The notes: generated from the sequence alone by a model not told the origin. DNA of 64,000 nucleotides from RECM01 sp047921215 (GCA_047921215.1 JBLRWO010000016.1:1-64000); one strand, 5' to 3'; positions 8,370 through 18,039 are shown, counted from the first letter of the stretch. Made by a program: numbers and translations.

Positions 8370-9633
8370 CGGACCTCTCCGGTTCCAGTTTGAACAGGGT
8401 ATTGAGCAGTTCGGCGGCTTCATCGTGGCGGTCGTGGCTCTCTTTGAGGTGTTCAATAGAGTGCGCCATGATCTTTTTCATGATGCGGCGGGTGAGCTGC
8501 TCGACCTGCGGCATGGTTTCGTCGGGAATTTTCTTGCGGATGCGTTCCAGTTCGGTCGCCCCGATGGCATCAAGCTTGTCGCTGAGTGCCCGGATGGTCG
8601 GTACCACGCGCTGGTCTCTGACCCAGTTGTAGAACACATCCAGCTCTTCATCAATAATGGCTTCTACCAGCGGGATATTGGCCTGCCGTTCACGGAATGT
8701 GCTGTCAGTTTTGTCGTTGAGCATATCCATATTAATGAGCTCAATACCTTCGATCTTCGCAACATCCGGATGGATATTTCTGGGGACGGAAAGATCGACC
8801 AGCACTTTATGACTGCCATTGGCCTTCCAGCCATCAAGATGGGATGCATCCATTACCGGCTTGTCTGCCGAGGTGGCAACAATGACCAGATCGGCCCAGG
8901 CGGTGCGTTCGGCCATCTTTTCAAACGGCTCGATGGTAACTTTAAACCGTTCACTCAGTTTATCGGCGCGCTCCTGGTTCCGGTTGATGACCACCACTTC
9001 GCCGGCCCCGAGCGACATCAGGTTTTTGCAGGTCACCTTGCCGATCTTGCCGGCACCAACAAGTAGAATATTTTTACCTTTTAGTGATTTCATCCTTCGC
9101 CGGGCCATCTGAACAGCGGCATAGGCGGTAGTTGCCGCACCGATACCGAGGCTGGTCTCATTGCGCGACCGTTTATGAGTGCGGAATACGGCCTGCATCA
9201 GCCTGTGGGTAAACCGGTCGACCATATCCATTTCAGCTGAAACTTCGTAGGCTTCCTTTACCTGGCGGATGATTTGCAGGTCGCCCAGAATCTGGGCTTC
9301 CAGCCCGGTAGCCACCCTGAAAAAGTGCCGGATGGCGCTGATGCCCTTCATCACAAATCCGTCGTCATCGAACAGCTCCCGGCTGCCCCGGCTGTGGCGG
9401 ATCAGCAAATCGATGAGTGAATCGGGCTGCATATTCCGCGCAAGAATCTCGGTACGGTTACAGGTTGAAAGAACGATTACGGACGGTACCCCCATTATTT
9501 CGGCATCCCGCAGCAATTGCAGCCGGCTCTCACCGGAAATGCTGAACATTTCGCGCACCGGTACCGATGCACGGTGGTGATTAACCCCGATGACGATATA
9601 CTGGTCAGTAATATGTTTGCTGATGTTACTCAT
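8362..9633 (-). CDS. hemA: Glutamyl-tRNA reductase
   Basis: This 423-residue NADPH-dependent enzyme reduces glutamyl-tRNA to glutamate-1-semialdehyde, the first and usually rate-limiting step of C5 haem synthesis. It has GVNHHRASVPVREMFS, the catalytic Cys in LSTCNRTEI, the Rossmann motif VGAGKIGKVTCKNL and a C-terminal dimerisation helix rich in charged residues. Its ATG overlaps the hemH stop by 8 bp. The partner aminomutase hemL and hemB are not in the window. Confidence 0.96.
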   Translation of the reverse strand: MSNISKHITDQYIVIGVNHHRASVPVREMFSISGESRLQLLRDAEIMGVPSVIVLSTCNRTEILARNMQPDSLIDLLIRHSRGSRELFDDDGFVMKGISAIRHFFRVATGLEAQILGDLQIIRQVKEAYEVSAEMDMVDRFTHRLMQAVFRTHKRSRNETSLGIGAATTAYAAVQMARRRMKSLKGKNILLVGAGKIGKVTCKNLMSLGAGEVVVINRNQERADKLSERFKVTIEPFEKMAERTAWADLVIVATSADKPVMDASHLDGWKANGSHKVLVDLSVPRNIHPDVAKIEGIELINMDMLNDKTDSTFRERQANIPLVEAIIDEELDVFYNWVRDQRVVPTIRALSDKLDAIGATELERIRKKIPDETMPQVEQLTRRIMKKIMAHSIEHLKESHDRHDEAAELLNTLFKLEPERSVD

Positions 9634-10774
9634 CCACTGATGAAAGGGTCTCTTCGACGCGTTGTATTTCCACTTTTTCGGGTATGCCGGTAAAATGCTG
9701 AGTCCTGTAATAGATTTCGTCGGCCACCGCCTGCATGAACAGCGGGTGGTCGTTCAGGCCGGGCATCACTTCGAGCTGTTTGATGTGCTTGCCCTCCTCC
9801 TCGATTGCTTCACGGAGTTCGATGTCGAGCTCCATCAGCGTTTCGATGTGATCGGTAACGAACGCGATCGGAACCATGAGCAGGTACTGCACACCGTAGT
9901 CGATGAGGCGCATTACGAGATCCTCGGTGTTGGGTTGCGTCCATTTCTGGGGGCCCACCCGACTCTGGAAGCTGATCCAGTAATCCTCCTTGCGGCCTCT
10001 CATCTCCATGATGGCCTCAACGGTTTCGTTCATCTGACGGGTGTAGGGGTCGCCGCTCTCCACCTCGACGAGCGGGGTGCCATGGGCGGTAAATACGATG
10101 TGCACCTTGCTGCGGTCGGCCTTGCTGAACCGATCAAGGGTCTGGTCGATGCGCTCGTTTACCGCATCCAGGTAGTTTTGATTCAGATGATACGATTTGA
10201 CCACGTACTCGTTCCAGGTGATCTCCCTGCCCTCTTTTTTGAATTTCTGGCGCACATTTTCCCAGTCGCGGAAACTGCTGCCGCTGGTGGTCCATGAAAA
10301 ATGCGGGTAGAGGGGCATCAGAACTGCCTCTTCAATCCCGTCCTTTTGCATCTCATCCATTATGTCGGATGCAAAAGGCAGCCAGTAGCGCATGGCCGTG
10401 TATACTTTCACATCGAATTGCGGAAGTTCAGCACGCAGCTTTTTCTCAATGGTTCGGCGCTGTAGCTCGGTGAGGGAATTGATGGGGGAACAACAGGTCG
10501 ACACTACCCTGTTCTTTCGGTTCAGGCAATATTTGCTGCCCATGCACCCTTTCGGGCATCCGTTAATGGCCTTGTAGTTCACCGCGATTTTCGGGGCACG
10601 GAATTTGGAGATGGTTTTTGCCAGCAGGTTCTGGAAAAAGCCGCCCCCAAGCCTGATGATATCCTGATCGCTGAACAGGTTATACAGGAAATAACGGATA
10701 TTGTCCTCGGCTGTAGGCCCGCCAAGGTTCATCAATACGATGCCAACTTTCTTCTTCTGCCCGTTCTGACTCAT
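9626..10774 (-). CDS. hemH: Ferrochelatase with Cys-rich insertion
   Basis: This 382-residue enzyme inserts Fe(II) into protoporphyrin IX (or coproporphyrin). Family motifs include GIVLMNLGGPT at the N-terminus, LYPHFSWTTSGS and FTAHGTPL with the metal-site His. Between NYKAI and SLTELQ (about residues 71-97), where most ferrochelatases have a short G-S-P loop, there is an insertion with five cysteines (C73, C77, C83, C94, C95). That suggests an internal Fe-S cluster or metal site. It is the first gene of the hem operon. Confidence 0.94.
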   Translation of the reverse strand: MSQNGQKKKVGIVLMNLGGPTAEDNIRYFLYNLFSDQDIIRLGGGFFQNLLAKTISKFRAPKIAVNYKAINGCPKGCMGSKYCLNRKNRVVSTCCSPINSLTELQRRTIEKKLRAELPQFDVKVYTAMRYWLPFASDIMDEMQKDGIEEAVLMPLYPHFSWTTSGSSFRDWENVRQKFKKEGREITWNEYVVKSYHLNQNYLDAVNERIDQTLDRFSKADRSKVHIVFTAHGTPLVEVESGDPYTRQMNETVEAIMEMRGRKEDYWISFQSRVGPQKWTQPNTEDLVMRLIDYGVQYLLMVPIAFVTDHIETLMELDIELREAIEEEGKHIKQLEVMPGLNDHPLFMQAVADEIYYRTQHFTGIPEKVEIQRVEETLSSVDE

Positions 10775-10855
10775 TGAATGGCTAGTCTGTTTGTTAGTTG
10801 TATACCGTGCAAATTAACCGCTTTTTTGTGAAGAGATCGTGAAGATTCCACAAGC

Positions 10856-10949
10856 GGTTCCGTCGCGGCTCCTGCGAACCACGCGGCTCCTGCGAGAGTC
10901 GCGGAGAGGCGCGAACGCAGTGAAGCGCATCGCAGGACCTCGAAGAGTG
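10856..10949. repeat. GC-rich REP-like element, copy 1
   Basis: Imperfect inverted repeats rich in CGCGGCTCCTGCGA are repeated twice in tandem (CGCGGCTCCTGCGAACCA, then CGCGGCTCCTGCGAGAGT), ending with AGGACCTCGAAGAGTG at 10934-10949. The last part, read in reverse, matches CACTCTTCGAGG at 18040 and CTCTTCGAGG at 11103. This is a small dispersed palindromic family sitting between genes. The rest of the gap (10775-11141) holds only the hairpins listed next. Confidence 0.5.
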
Positions 10950-11070
10950 CCGCGCCGGGCACGTCAGTAGCCGAAGCATCTGTAAATACTTCAGATGTTT
11001 CGGAACGGGGTACAGATGTGTTTATATCATGAGATTTCAGCTAAACAGGAGATTTCTGCCAGTACTACAA

Positions 11071-11092
11071 TGGGGATACTGGCGTATCCCCA
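11071..11092. other. Perfect 9-bp hairpin
   Basis: TGGGGATAC pairs exactly with GTATCCCCA around a TGGC loop. It sits immediately beyond the carB terminator stem on the minus strand and has no T-run of its own. It could stabilise or help end carB mRNA. Confidence 0.5.
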
Positions 11093-11142
11093 CAAAAATC
11101 AACTCTTCGAGGTGCTCCGCACTCTCGAAGGATGATTTTTGT
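11092..11142 (-). terminator. Terminator of carB built from a repeat copy
   Basis: Outer arms ACAAAAATCA (11092-11101) and TGATTTTTGT (11133-11142) enclose inner arms CTTCGAG (11105-11111) and CTCGAAG (11124-11130). On the minus strand the stem ends in TTTTTGT directly after the carB stop. The inner part is the second copy of the dispersed CTCTTCGAGG element. Confidence 0.7.
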
Positions 11143-13970
11143 TAGCGGCTGAGGTAGAGGTTTTTGAATTCGAAGGGGGTTTTGAAGTGTTCGTCGCTGA
11201 AGTCGTCGAGGAAATAGATGGTTTCGCCGGTAGATTTCATTTCGGGGCCGAGTTCTTTTTTTACTTCCGGGAATTTGTCGAAGGGGAATACCGGCTCTTT
11301 GATGGCGAAGTTTTTCAGTTTTGAGGTGAGATCGAATTCAGAGAGTTTAGCACCCAAAATCACTTTTACACCGATTTCGGCTTCGGGGCGGCCTGTTGCC
11401 TTGGCAATGAACGGAATAGTGCGCGTAGCCCGGGGGTTTGATTCAAGCACATAAACGGTTCCGTTTTTCACGGCGTACTGCACATTTATGAATCCCCGCA
11501 CCTGCAGGGCTTGTGCGATGCGCAGCTGGTATTCTTCCAGGGTTTTGATGACCTCTTTACTGAGTGAGTAGGGCGGCAGAACGGCCGTTGAATCACCTGA
11601 ATGCACTCCCGCCGGTTCAATATGCTGCATGATTCCCGCAATGTGAAGCTGGTCACCATCAAAAATGGAATCGACATCCACCTCAACGGCTTCTTCCAGG
11701 TAGTGATCGATCAGGAATTCATTCTCCGGGTGGGATTCCATGATGCGGTTTACATATTCTGTAAGCTCATCCGATTTCACAGCTATCCTCATGCCCTGAC
11801 CGCCCAATACGTAACTTGGCCTGATCAGCACGGGATATCCGATCCTTTCGGCTACCCTGAGTGCACTTTCCACATCATAGGCTGTTCCATAAACCGGGAA
11901 AGGGATTTTCAGCTTAGTCAGTACTTCTGAGAATTTCCCGCGGTCTTCGGCCAGGTCCATCATTTCGAAGGGTGTGCCGATAATTTTGATTCCATGCTTG
12001 TGGAATCGTTTCGCCAGTTTGAGCGCGGTCTGACCACCCACCTGCAGAATAACGCCTTCCGGTTTTTCATGATCTACAATATCGAAAACCCTTTCCCAGA
12101 AAACAGGTTCGAAATAGAGCTTGTCGGCAATGTCAAAATCGGTGGATACGGTTTCAGGGTTGCAATTCACCATGATGGCTTCGTAGCCCATATCCTTCGC
12201 AGCCAGTACAGCATGCACACAGGAATAATCAAACTCTATGCCCTGTCCTATCCGGTTAGGTCCGCTTCCCAGAATCAGGATTTTCTTGCGGTCCGATACC
12301 ACACTCTCATTTTCATCCTCATAGGTCGAGTAATAGTAAGGCGTTTGTGCCGGAAACTCGGCTGCACACGTGTCCACCATCTTGAACACCGGAATCATGC
12401 TCCACTCCTTGCGAAGTGCGCGTACCTCATCTTCGGTTACTTTTACACCGCTCTTGCTCAGCAGGTGTGCTATCTGCACATCCGAAAAACCGGCTTGTTT
12501 CATTTCGTACAGGTCGTCGCGGCTGATGGTATCGAGTGTCTGTCCTTCGGTCCGGTTTTCGAGGCTTACCATGTAGCTGATCTGTTGCAGGAACCACGGA
12601 TCAACCTTGGTGATGTCGTGTACCTCCTCGACGGATGTTCCCAGTTTAAAGGCATTGCGGATCTGCAGGGTGCCGTCCCAGTAGGGCTTGAGCAAGCGTT
12701 CGCGCACTTTTTTCCGCTCGATCTCCTCATAGCCATCGGCCCCGAGGCCGCTGCGGCCTATTTCGAGAGATTGCCACGCCTTGTTCAGGGCTTCCGGAAA
12801 GGTTCTTCCAATGGCCATAACCTCGCCCACCGCCTTCATCTGGGTGGTGAGTACCTCATCGGATCCCTGGAATTTGTCGAAATTGAACCGTGGCACCTTC
12901 ACCACCACGTAATCGATCGAGGGTTCAAAGCAGGCCGAAGAGACTCCCGTAATCTGGTTTTTCAGTTCATCCAGATTATAACCTACCGCCAGTTTGGTTG
13001 CGATTTTGGCAATGGGGTAACCCGTGGCTTTGGACGCCAGCGCCGATGAACGGCTCACCCTTGGGTTGATCTCAATTGCAACTATGCGGTCTGTGCCCGG
13101 TTCAATGGCAAACTGTACATTGCAGCCACCGGCAAAATTCCCGATTGACCGCATCATTTTTATGGCTGCATCCCTTAATTCCTGGAACACCTTGTCGTGC
13201 AGGGTCTGCGACGGGGCCACGGTTACAGAGTCGCCAGTGTGAACCCCCATCGGATCCAGGTTTTCGATAGAACAGATTATCACCACATTATCATTGTTGT
13301 CGCGAAGCAGCTCCAGCTCAAACTCTTTCCAGCCAAAAATGCACTCTTCAAGCAGAATTTCGTGGATGGGGCTGAGCTCAAGGCCCCGCATCACCTTGCG
13401 TTCAAATTCGTCTTCCGTCCAGATTATACCTCCGCCCATACCGCCCAGGGTAAATGAAGGCCGGATTACAAGCGGCAGTCCGCCCAGTTCAATGACGATC
13501 TCTTTCGCATCAAGCATCGATTTGGCTGTTTTACTTTTGCACTGATCGATGCCGATTTTTTCCATCAGATCGCGGAACTGCTGCCGGTCTTCGGTTATGT
13601 CGATCGCGTCGATGTCTACACCGATAATTTTGATGTTGTTCTTTTCCCAGAAATGCTCGTGATGCAGATCCCGGGCCAGGTTGAGGGCAGTCTGCCCGCC
13701 CATAGTTGGCAGCACGGCATCGATCTTCTCCTTCTGGCATATCTCCCTGATCGATTTTGTGGTGAGGGGCAACAGGTAGATCGAGTCGGCCATAATGGGG
13801 TCGGTCATGATGGTGGCCGGGTTCGAATTGATAAGCACCACCCGGTAGCCCTCTTCCTTGAGCGAGCGGCAGGCCTGAGTGCCCGAGTAATCAAATTCGC
13901 AGGCCTGACCGATGATGATGGGGCCTGAGCCGATGATGAGAATCGTTTTTATGTCTTTACGAGCTGGCAT
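11142..13970 (-). CDS. carB: Carbamoyl-phosphate synthase large subunit, short form
   Basis: This 942-residue synthetase has two ATP-grasp halves, each starting with a nucleotide-binding motif (ILIIGSGPIIIGQACEFDYS near residue 10 and ILILGSGPNRIGQGIEFDYS near 570). It forms carbamoyl phosphate from bicarbonate, ammonia and two ATP. Usual CarB is about 1070 residues; this one stops soon after LGPEMKSTGE and lacks the C-terminal MGS allosteric domain. Short forms are, to my knowledge, found in other Bacteroidota, so the stop is probably native. It lies 192 bp downstream of carA. Confidence 0.95.
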   Translation of the reverse strand: MPARKDIKTILIIGSGPIIIGQACEFDYSGTQACRSLKEEGYRVVLINSNPATIMTDPIMADSIYLLPLTTKSIREICQKEKIDAVLPTMGGQTALNLARDLHHEHFWEKNNIKIIGVDIDAIDITEDRQQFRDLMEKIGIDQCKSKTAKSMLDAKEIVIELGGLPLVIRPSFTLGGMGGGIIWTEDEFERKVMRGLELSPIHEILLEECIFGWKEFELELLRDNNDNVVIICSIENLDPMGVHTGDSVTVAPSQTLHDKVFQELRDAAIKMMRSIGNFAGGCNVQFAIEPGTDRIVAIEINPRVSRSSALASKATGYPIAKIATKLAVGYNLDELKNQITGVSSACFEPSIDYVVVKVPRFNFDKFQGSDEVLTTQMKAVGEVMAIGRTFPEALNKAWQSLEIGRSGLGADGYEEIERKKVRERLLKPYWDGTLQIRNAFKLGTSVEEVHDITKVDPWFLQQISYMVSLENRTEGQTLDTISRDDLYEMKQAGFSDVQIAHLLSKSGVKVTEDEVRALRKEWSMIPVFKMVDTCAAEFPAQTPYYYSTYEDENESVVSDRKKILILGSGPNRIGQGIEFDYSCVHAVLAAKDMGYEAIMVNCNPETVSTDFDIADKLYFEPVFWERVFDIVDHEKPEGVILQVGGQTALKLAKRFHKHGIKIIGTPFEMMDLAEDRGKFSEVLTKLKIPFPVYGTAYDVESALRVAERIGYPVLIRPSYVLGGQGMRIAVKSDELTEYVNRIMESHPENEFLIDHYLEEAVEVDVDSIFDGDQLHIAGIMQHIEPAGVHSGDSTAVLPPYSLSKEVIKTLEEYQLRIAQALQVRGFINVQYAVKNGTVYVLESNPRATRTIPFIAKATGRPEAEIGVKVILGAKLSEFDLTSKLKNFAIKEPVFPFDKFPEVKKELGPEMKSTGETIYFLDDFSDEHFKTPFEFKNLYLSR

Positions 13971-14090
13971 GGAGAAAATGTGTAGGCTGTTGGGTTTGGG
14001 TTACAGAATCGTTGGTTCAGAACAGATACAGCGTGTTTTATGATTTATGGTGTATGCAGTATGCCGGAAAGTGGATATTGGATATCGGTT

Positions 14091-14130
14091 GTCAGGTATC
14101 GGGTATCAGGAATCATATGTCAGGTATCAG
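14091..14130. repeat. Degenerate GTCAGGTATC repeats
   Basis: GTCAGGTATC at 14091-14100 is followed by GGGTATCAGG and TGTCAGGTATCAG, about three imperfect copies in 40 bp, within the carA-carB spacer. It is a simple-sequence slippage tract with no clear function. Confidence 0.4.
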
Positions 14131-14162
14131 TTGAATTGCCAGGTTTCCGGATATTGGGAGCG

Positions 14163-15284
14163 TTACTTTCCGGCAGTTTCAGATTTAAATTCGCGCACAC
14201 GTTCCACAAACCGGTCGAACAGGTAGGCGGAATCGTGCGGTCCGGGTGATGCTTCCGGGTGGTACTGCACACTGAAACCGTTAAAGTGTCTGAACTCGAG
14301 CCCTTCAATGGTGCCATCGTTCAGGTTCATATGGCTGACTTCAGCTTTGGAGGTGTCCAGTTTGTCGGGATCCACAGCAAATCCGTGGTTTTGCGTGGTT
14401 ATTTCAACCATGCCTGTCTCCAGGTTCTTTACGGGATGGTTGGCCCCGCGATGGCCCACAAACATTTTGTGAACCCCGATCCCCTCAGAAAGGGCCATCA
14501 GCTGATGTCCCAGGCAGATACCGAACATGGGTTTACCGGTCTCCCGCGCTTTGTATACGGTATCAAGCGAGTATTCCATCGGATTGGGGTCGCCGGGACC
14601 GTTTGAGAAGAAATAGCCGTCGGGCTTCCAGGCTTCAATATCGGCAAAGTCTGCACCGGCCGGGAAAACCCTGAGTGTGCATCCTCTTTGAGTAAAGTTC
14701 TTCAGGATGTTGTGTTTAACGCCATAATCGAGTACAGCGATTCTGTAGAATGATGGTTCTGCAGGAATGGTCTGGGCTTCCTTGCGGGTTACGGTGCTAG
14801 CCAGTTCAAGCCCCGCCATTGACGGCCACTCCAGGGCACGTTTCACAAGCTCATCCGTATCGGTGATCTCCGACGAAATGACGGCATTCATCACCCCCCT
14901 CTCACGGATATGACGTACGAGCATGCGGGTATCGATTCCCGATATGCCCACAATTTTGTGGTTCTTCAGGTAATCGTTCAGGTTGCCGTCGGCAGTGAGA
15001 TTACTGAATTCGTGAGAAAAGGATCTCACGATCACCCCGGCCACCATTGGCTTCCGGGATTCGTCGTCGCGGGCAGTTACGCCATAGTTACCGATGTGGG
15101 GATAGGTCATCATCATCAGCTGACCGAAGTAACTGGGATCGGTGAAGATCTCCTGATAGCCGATCATGCTGGTGTTGAAACAGAGCTCGCCACCGGTGGT
15201 GCCGATGTACCCTATTGATTTTCCCTGCACAACAGTGCCGTCCTGCAGTGCGAGAAGTGCGGGAGCTGATTTTTCTTGGATCAT
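14163..15284 (-). CDS. carA: Carbamoyl-phosphate synthase small subunit
   Basis: This 373-residue glutamine amidotransferase subunit supplies ammonia to CarB. The N-terminal CarA domain (LALQDGTVVQGKSIG, then GELCFNTSMIGYQEI) is followed by a class I amidotransferase domain with nucleophile Cys in FGICLGHQL and the His-Glu pair in QYHPEASPGP. It comes 22 bp after the SxtJ-like gene on the same strand, so the carbamoyltransferase cluster and carAB are probably co-transcribed. Confidence 0.96.
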   Translation of the reverse strand: MIQEKSAPALLALQDGTVVQGKSIGYIGTTGGELCFNTSMIGYQEIFTDPSYFGQLMMMTYPHIGNYGVTARDDESRKPMVAGVIVRSFSHEFSNLTADGNLNDYLKNHKIVGISGIDTRMLVRHIRERGVMNAVISSEITDTDELVKRALEWPSMAGLELASTVTRKEAQTIPAEPSFYRIAVLDYGVKHNILKNFTQRGCTLRVFPAGADFADIEAWKPDGYFFSNGPGDPNPMEYSLDTVYKARETGKPMFGICLGHQLMALSEGIGVHKMFVGHRGANHPVKNLETGMVEITTQNHGFAVDPDKLDTSKAEVSHMNLNDGTIEGLEFRHFNGFSVQYHPEASPGPHDSAYLFDRFVERVREFKSETAGK

Positions 15285-15306
15285 CCGGTTGATTGCCGTT
15301 TTTGGG

Positions 15307-15675
15307 TTACCAGGTGTTTTCTAAATCCCTGGCCGTGTAGGTGTAGCCACGGGAGGTGTAGTAGCTTGCTGTCCGGTTCGGATTGCGCTTCAATTGCAGC
15401 GGGTCTTTGTTGAACACCCTGTACAACAGTGCTATGGGTGTGAGCAACAGAAAATAGAGGAGGGTCATTATCAGTCTCGACATCACAAAGCCGAGCATCT
15501 CCGAAAAACCAAGCCAACCCCGCGTAAACCAGTAGCTGATTTTTTTTGAGATGAGCGACAACAGGCTCAGCGCAAATGCGGTATAGAGAAGCCAGGATGC
15601 GTTGAAGATGAGAAAAAATAAAAGAAGAGCCGTACTTACAACAAGGATTGTTTCAAGTTGTTTTTCTCTGCTCAT
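15307..15675 (-). CDS. SxtJ-like small membrane protein
   Basis: This protein of about 122 residues has two hydrophobic hairpins (residues 10-45 and 60-85) and ends in a polar C-terminus (SYYTSRGYTYTARDLENTW). It matches the SxtJ family, found beside carbamoyltransferases in saxitoxin and many unrelated clusters; the family's function is unknown. ATG 15675 lies 3 bp after the stop of the DUF5989-like gene. An in-frame TTG at 15678 also exists. Its place between a carbamoyltransferase and carA suggests it helps that enzyme at the membrane. Confidence 0.75.
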   Translation of the reverse strand: MSREKQLETILVVSTALLLFFLIFNASWLLYTAFALSLLSLISKKISYWFTRGWLGFSEMLGFVMSRLIMTLLYFLLLTPIALLYRVFNKDPLQLKRNPNRTASYYTSRGYTYTARDLENTW

Positions 15676-15678
15676 CAA

Positions 15679-15828
15679 CTAAAAAAGTGTGTATATGAAC
15701 GGTGCCACCGACGAACCGCCTCCGATTACTATCAGAAAACCGAGTATTAACAGGAAAAATATGACCGGGACGAGCCAGAATTTCCTGCGCTCACGAACAA
15801 AATTGAACAGATCCCTTACAATTTCCAT
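15679..15828 (-). CDS. DUF5989-like micro-protein, copy 2
   Basis: This 49-residue protein consists of a basic amphipathic start (MEIVRDLFNFVRERRKFW), one transmembrane helix (LVPVIFFLLILGFLIVIGG) and the conserved tail VAPFIYTLF. This is the DUF5989 pattern, a family encoded beside carbamoyltransferase and SxtJ genes. It is followed at 3 bp by the SxtJ-like gene. Function unknown; it is probably a membrane anchor or partner. Confidence 0.85.
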   Translation of the reverse strand: MEIVRDLFNFVRERRKFWLVPVIFFLLILGFLIVIGGGSSVAPFIYTLF

Positions 15829-16104
15829 TATTCTGCAAAAACGTTTAACAGGCCACCCGGTGCATCCATCACTTTGCCCGGTGTAACCCGAAAATCGGGT
15901 TTAAAATCTTTCTAATATAACGAGTTTGACTCTTATGTTTAAGGGGAAATTCCATTTTTCTGTAAAAAATATAACCGGCTTTGCCGCAGCCAAAAAACCG
16001 GCTGAACCTTATCCGGGTTTGCCATCATTCAACGTTTTGAGGGAGCTGCTGCGTACTAACAGTGGTCGGAACCGGAATCACCGGCACTTGTTAACCGGCA
16101 CTCA

Positions 16105-17970
16105 TCAATCGAGCGGGAACTCTTCTTTCCACTCGCCGGCATCCCGGAATTCCGGTTGTTCCGATTTCAAGAACAGATAATTGCCCATCGCCAGTGCATC
16201 CATTTCCGTGCGCATAAGGCAGGTGTATGCATGACCGGGGGTGCATACAATGGGCTCTCCCCGCACGTTGAAGCTGGTGTTGACCAGCAGGCTGCAGCCG
16301 GTCAGCTTTTTGAAGGCGTTAATGAGTTTCCAGTACCCCGGGTTGGTCTCCCGGTGCACAGTCTGTATCCTGGCCGAATAATCGATATGGGTAACGGCCG
16401 GGATGTCGGACCGGAGGTGGTACAGCTTTTCGCGGATGGGCAACTGATGGTAACCGGGTGGCAGCGGTTTACGGCGATTCGCAGCTACATCACGCACCAG
16501 CAGCATATAGGGTGAACCGCTATCCAGTTCAAAATAGTCAGGTGCATCTTCGGCCAGTACCGATGGGGCGAACGGGCGGAAGCTTTCGCGGTACTTGATT
16601 TTAACGTTCAGCTTTTTCTGCATATCGGGGTTGCGTGCATCGCCCAGGATGCTCCGGTTGCCAAGGGCGCGCGGGCCGAATTCCATACGCCCCTGGAACC
16701 ATCCCACGGCTTTACCCTCTTCGAGCAGCCCGGCTGTTTTTTCAATCAGCTGATCCTGATCATCAAATTTCGTAAAGACGGCTTTATTACGCCGGGCTGT
16801 CTGTTCAATGTCGAGGCCGGAGAACTCCGGTCCAAGAGCAGCACCGTTCATCCGGTCCATACGGCCGTTGAGATCCGGGCGGGGTTCGCCAAAATAGATG
16901 TGGGATGCGGCCAGGGCTGCACCCACAGCCCCGCCTGCATCGCCCGCAGCCGGCTGTATGAAGATATCATCGAAAATGCCCTCGCCGAGTACTTTTCCGT
17001 TGGCCACACAATTTAACGCCACCCCGCCGGCCATGCACAGATGCCGGGCACCGGTTAACCGCCGGGTTTCTCTGGCCATGCGCAGCACCGCCTCTTCGGT
17101 TACCTGTTGTATGGCAAGCGCCAGATCGCAATAGGTCTGCGTAAGCTCCGATTCCGGCTGCCTGGCCGGCAGGTCAAACAGTTTTTGCCATTTGTCATCA
17201 CGCACCATCCTCAGGCCGGTGGCATAGTCGAAATAATCCTGGTTCAGCCAGATGGATCCGTCCTCTTTCAGGTCGATCAGCTCACGGTTTATGGCATCCA
17301 CATAGTTTACGGTCCGCTCCGATCCCGGGTCGCCGTAGGGAGCGAGGCCCATCAGTTTGTATTCCCCGGAATTGACCCGGAATCCCGTATAGAGCGTAAA
17401 AGCCGAGTACAGGAGTCCGATGGAATGGGGGAAGTGAAGTTCTTTGATCACCTCAATTTCTGTTCCTCGGCCCATGCAGACCGAGGCCGTAGCCCACTCG
17501 CCCACACCGTCGATGGTCAGTATGGCGGCCTCATCGTACGGCGACGGATAGAAGGCACTTGCCGCATGCGACAGGTGATGTTCGGGAAACAGCAGCTTCA
17601 CCTTTTTCCGGTCGAACGATTCAATTTTTTGGAGCTCCTCAAGAATGGTCCGCTTGATGAACATTTTTTCCCTCAGCCATACGGGGATGGCCGCCATAAA
17701 CGACCTCAGCCCGCGAGGGGCGAAACCGTAGTAGGTATCGAGCAGGCGCTCAAATTTCAGCAGCGGCTTGTCGTAGAAAGCGATGGCGTCGAGCTCATCA
17801 ACCGACACGCCGGCATGGTCGAGGCAGAACCGGACCGCATTTGCCGGAAAACCGGGGTCGTGCTTTTTCCGGGTAAACCGCTCTTCCTGGGCAGCAGCAA
17901 CGATCTCGCCCCCGCTGACGATGGCAGCTGCCGAATCGTGGTAAAACGCCGATATGCCGAGAATGGTCAT
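16105..17970 (-). CDS. NodU/CmcH-type carbamoyltransferase
   Basis: This enzyme of about 621 residues transfers a carbamoyl group from carbamoyl phosphate to a hydroxyl of a small molecule or glycan. The N-terminal ASKHA/Kae1-like domain starts MTILGISAFYHDSAAAIV and includes FPEHHLSHAASAFY with metal-binding His residues and MAGGVALNCVANGK. The C-terminal domain (from about 420) contains GRMEFGPRALGNRSILGD and RGEPIVCTP. I place the start at ATG 17970 because homology begins there; the open frame runs on to 18042. DUF5989 genes flank it and carAB lie downstream. The acceptor is unknown. Confidence 0.93.
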   Translation of the reverse strand: MTILGISAFYHDSAAAIVSGGEIVAAAQEERFTRKKHDPGFPANAVRFCLDHAGVSVDELDAIAFYDKPLLKFERLLDTYYGFAPRGLRSFMAAIPVWLREKMFIKRTILEELQKIESFDRKKVKLLFPEHHLSHAASAFYPSPYDEAAILTIDGVGEWATASVCMGRGTEIEVIKELHFPHSIGLLYSAFTLYTGFRVNSGEYKLMGLAPYGDPGSERTVNYVDAINRELIDLKEDGSIWLNQDYFDYATGLRMVRDDKWQKLFDLPARQPESELTQTYCDLALAIQQVTEEAVLRMARETRRLTGARHLCMAGGVALNCVANGKVLGEGIFDDIFIQPAAGDAGGAVGAALAASHIYFGEPRPDLNGRMDRMNGAALGPEFSGLDIEQTARRNKAVFTKFDDQDQLIEKTAGLLEEGKAVGWFQGRMEFGPRALGNRSILGDARNPDMQKKLNVKIKYRESFRPFAPSVLAEDAPDYFELDSGSPYMLLVRDVAANRRKPLPPGYHQLPIREKLYHLRSDIPAVTHIDYSARIQTVHRETNPGYWKLINAFKKLTGCSLLVNTSFNVRGEPIVCTPGHAYTCLMRTEMDALAMGNYLFLKSEQPEFRDAGEWKEEFPLD

Positions 17971-18039
17971 GGGAATAAGGAGATCAGGGAACAAGTGAAC
18001 ATTTGAACTGCGAAGTGAAATGAGTGGTGTGCGGTGAGA

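Noticed and set aside
8370..8456. N-terminal extension of hemC
   Set aside because: It lies inside hemA, is unlike HemC, and a good ribosome site precedes TTG 8369.
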